Below are positions 31,422-33,428 of a DNA stretch of 33,428 nt, piece by piece. Origin of the DNA: a gamma proteobacterium symbiont of Stewartia floridana (GTDB taxonomy: Bacteria; Pseudomonadota; Gammaproteobacteria; Chromatiales; Chromatiaceae). The stretch covers positions 1-33,428 of the forward strand of contig NAUB01000005.1 in assembly GCA_003676145.1 (NCBI GenBank), in the 5' to 3' direction. The position numbers and the translations under genes are program-made. How positions within the stretch are numbered: the stretch's first letter is position 1; the number at the start of each line of letters is the position of its first letter. The notes under the pieces were generated by a model. That model did no database searches. It had not been told where the DNA came from and worked only from the letters and a program-made list of their open reading frames with translations.

Positions 31422-33227
31422 TTGGATAACCAATATCCTATGCCGGAATCGATCGGAAGATTCCAGTTGGTGGAAGAGGTAGGCGAAGGCGCAATGTCGA
31501 TTGTCTACAAAGCTTTTGATCCCGAAATCAATCGGCCACTGGCCATCAAGCTGCTGCGTGGCGAGTGTGCTGTTGATCCGGAATATCGATATCGCTTTCT
31601 GCAGGAGGCCAAAGCTGCAGGAAAACTGACCCACCCCAATATTGTCACCATTTTCGATGTCGGCGAAGTGGAACAGGGACCCTATATCGCGATGGAGTTT
31701 CTTGAGGGACAAACCCTTGAGGAGATCATGGACAGTGAGCAGGAGATTACAACCCGAGATGTGGTTATCTACGGCATCCAATTGGCCGAAGCGCTCGACT
31801 ATTCCCATGCCCGGGGAATTGTCCATCGGGATGTCAAACCCGGCAACATCATCTCCCCCGGATATGGTCACTCACTGCGTATAACGGACTTCGGAATCGC
31901 CAGGATTGATGCTCCGAACAAAGAGCATAAAACCAGGATAGGTTCTGTCCTCGGTACGCCTCAATATATGTCACCGGAACAGGTTGAAGGACAGCAAGTG
32001 GATGGTCGATCCGACCTTTTTTCACTCGGTGTGATTCTCTATCAATTACTTACGGGTGTTAAACCGTTCGTTTCGGAGACGCTGACCTCCCTGTTGATGA
32101 AGATCGTACAGGAAGAGCCTGCACCGATCGATATCAAGAAGACGGACATACCTCAAAGTCTGAAAGCGATTGTCGAGAAGTTGCTCAACAAGAACCCTGC
32201 CAATCGTTTTCAAACAGGTAAGGAACTTGCCGATGTGCTGCGTCGTGTGATCCATGAGATCGATGAAAAGCAGCAGCATATCAATGAATCAAAGATCCTG
32301 CCGTTGCGTATCAAATGGACGGCGGTGATGGCAATGGTTGTCTCGCTGGCTATGATTTTAGGTTCCTATCTGGTCTATCAAAAGCAGGTAGATACGATGA
32401 CGGAACTGACCTTGGACTCAGGTGGTTCTTTGGCTGATTTTATCGCCATTGAAAGCGCGGAAGCGGTATTGATACAGGATTGGGTGGCGATTGAGACTTT
32501 TGTACAGGAGATCAACGATCGTCAACAGATCAGTTACCTGAAGATCTTCGATCACAGACGGGTGTTACGGGGAAGTACTTCACTGGATGAGGTGGGTGAA
32601 ACTCTGGAACAATCCCTCTCTGGCGAGGTGTTGCGAGAAGAGGGGGGAATCGTTATCACCGAAGCCGAGTGGCAGGGAGAGGAAGTGTTTGATTTTCAAG
32701 CACCGCTGATCTTTCAGAATAAAACAATCGGTGGTGTACAGTTAGGTCTATCTCAAACGCCACTGATAGCTGCGGCAGATCTGACTTTTTATACCATGCT
32801 CGGTCTTTTGCTTGCCGTTGTTCTGACGGTGGTTGTGGTGGCCTATCTGTTGGCGACGGGCATCACGCTGCCGATGAAACTCCTCAGAAAGGCGATGCGT
32901 CAAATCAGTCAGGGTAACTACGCTTATCGGATACGCCAGGAGCGTAATGACGAACTGGGCTTGATGTTCAAAGATTACAACCGGATGGCAGAGGAACTGC
33001 AGAACAAGCAGCAGGCGGAGGCAGTGACTGAGGATGAGACCCAATCCGATCTCGATACACAAACCCCAACCCAGACCCAACCGCAAATCGAGCCAGAGCC
33101 TGAACATGATGATGAGACACGGATTGCGCCAGCAAAACAGCCATTGGATGCTGTAATCGGCGTGGATGATAGTCAGGAGCTAGACGATGATATGGATGAT
33201 GCGACAAGAATCATAAAAAGAAACTAG
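31422..33227 (+). CDS. Membrane Ser/Thr protein kinase with central sensor and HAMP domain
   Basis: Hanks-type kinase of 601 aa. Kinase domain at about 13-278: glycine loop GEGAMSIVYK (21-30), K43 in AIK, catalytic loop HRDVKPGN (135-142), DFG (156-158) and activation segment to SPE (184-186). Helix 1 lies at about 299-319, an extracytoplasmic sensor region at 320-452, helix 2 at 455-478, then a HAMP domain (about 479-532). A long acidic, Gln/Thr/Pro-rich tail has DDETRI (563-568) and DDATRI (592-597). The start is TTG at 31422 with GGAGAGGTGAT before it; ATG 31440 lacks a ribosome site. The stop is the TAG of the downstream repeat. Substrates unknown. Confidence 0.9.
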   Translation: MDNQYPMPESIGRFQLVEEVGEGAMSIVYKAFDPEINRPLAIKLLRGECAVDPEYRYRFLQEAKAAGKLTHPNIVTIFDVGEVEQGPYIAMEFLEGQTLEEIMDSEQEITTRDVVIYGIQLAEALDYSHARGIVHRDVKPGNIISPGYGHSLRITDFGIARIDAPNKEHKTRIGSVLGTPQYMSPEQVEGQQVDGRSDLFSLGVILYQLLTGVKPFVSETLTSLLMKIVQEEPAPIDIKKTDIPQSLKAIVEKLLNKNPANRFQTGKELADVLRRVIHEIDEKQQHINESKILPLRIKWTAVMAMVVSLAMILGSYLVYQKQVDTMTELTLDSGGSLADFIAIESAEAVLIQDWVAIETFVQEINDRQQISYLKIFDHRRVLRGSTSLDEVGETLEQSLSGEVLREEGGIVITEAEWQGEEVFDFQAPLIFQNKTIGGVQLGLSQTPLIAAADLTFYTMLGLLLAVVLTVVVVAYLLATGITLPMKLLRKAMRQISQGNYAYRIRQERNDELGLMFKDYNRMAEELQNKQQAEAVTEDETQSDLDTQTPTQTQPQIEPEPEHDDETRIAPAKQPLDAVIGVDDSQELDDDMDDATRIIKRN

Positions 33228-33321
33228 GGCCTGTTAACACAAATCCAATTGGCCCTGTTGTGCCTGAAAAAGCGCCAATCAAGGCGCGAGGAGTGAGGTT
33301 TGGTGATTCCAAAAGAACGAC
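33225..33321 (+). repeat. Dispersed repeat copy B, inverted relative to copy A
   Basis: Begins TAGGGCCTGTTAACAC directly at the kinase stop codon and matches the reverse complement of 1-97 without gaps and with three mismatches. Copy B continues beyond the part present in copy A, which is cut by the window edge. Confidence 0.88.
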
Positions 33322-33354
33322 GAACAACGTCGAGTGGCGCTTTTTCAGGCGCAA
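33258..33354. repeat. Palindromic element nested in repeat copy B
   Basis: Ends TTGTGCCTGAAAAAGCGCCA (33258-33277) and TGGCGCTTTTTCAGGCGCAA (33335-33354) are inverted 20-mers with one mismatch. A small inner hairpin CGACG/CGTCG lies between them. The 97 bases have no coding capacity and look like a MITE or REP-type unit. The last 74 bases of the window beyond it are G/C-rich runs I cannot identify. Confidence 0.65.
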
Positions 33355-33428
33355 CCCCCCATATTGATGTTGAAGAGGGGGCTGGGGCTATTTTTCCGCC
33401 CAGCGGCGTTATCATTCGCTCATGTAGA

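Noticed and set aside
31341-31871. A 176-codon minus-strand frame over the start of the kinase gene
   Set aside because: It is antisense to conserved kinase motifs; the translation is unlike any family I know.
33224-33415. A 63-codon minus-strand frame at the right end
   Set aside because: It runs through the palindromic repeat copy, so its length reflects repeat composition rather than a gene.

Overview
The window looks like chromosome from a gammaproteobacterium of moderate GC content. The best clue is the order nadB (divergent) / rpoE-rseA-rseB-rseC-degP / lepA-lepB-rnc-era-recO-pdxJ, which is the classical gammaproteobacterial arrangement; protein sequences such as RpoE, NadB, Rnc, PdxJ, CysM and NagZ read very close to their Escherichia/Pseudomonas counterparts. 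The cysM-rlmD pair and the NagZ/MtnP versions resemble Pseudomonas and Chromatiales-type genomes. A Chromatiales-like, possibly sulfur-oxidising, host is a guess from overall flavour; nothing here proves it. No rRNA, tRNA, CRISPR array, prophage or complete insertion sequence was seen.

Layout. 1-97: one copy of a dispersed repeat, cut by the window edge. 146-6345: nadB on the minus strand, then the sigma-E envelope-stress operon (rpoE, rseA, rseB, rseC, degP and a small glutaredoxin-like gene), ending in a strong terminator. 6440-13184: a housekeeping block (lepA, lepB, a DUF4845 gene, rnc, era, recO, pdxJ), interrupted between lepA and lepB by a 145-bp miniature element with IS66-like features. 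13246-15610: a minus-strand group (DUF389 membrane protein, spermidine-synthase-fold protein, CBS-pair protein). 16006-22422: a very tight plus-strand operon cysM-rlmD-CYTH-peptide-binding lipoprotein-L,D-transpeptidase-two peptide permeases. 22480-27843: a FliL-like secreted protein (minus), nagZ-hpt, a hemerythrin, a 2-Cys peroxiredoxin, a methylthioinosine-type phosphorylase and a Sel1/SH3 protein. 28103-33227: a histone-H1-like membrane protein, tpx (minus), an unrecognised 262-aa protein (minus) and a membrane Ser/Thr kinase. 33225-33428: a second, inverted copy of the edge repeat.

How the genes work together. The first operon is the sigma-E system: sigma factor, membrane anti-sigma factor, its periplasmic partner, a modulator, and the protease that repairs or degrades misfolded envelope proteins; a sigma-E-type promoter precedes rpoE. 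NagZ, the L,D-transpeptidase and the peptide importer suggest peptidoglycan-fragment turnover. Hpt and MtnP can be joined into a methylthioinosine-to-IMP salvage route. Peroxiredoxin, Tpx and the hemerythrin handle peroxide or O2/NO-type chemistry.

The least ordinary part is 28-33 kb: (i) a single-pass membrane protein with a lysine/alanine histone-H1-like tail and a well-placed internal start that could produce a form without the tail, (ii) a Ser/Thr kinase whose extracytoplasmic sensor lies between the kinase and a HAMP domain and whose acidic tail carries two DDxTRI motifs, and (iii) a repeat family that supplies the stop codons of the kinase and of its divergent neighbour.
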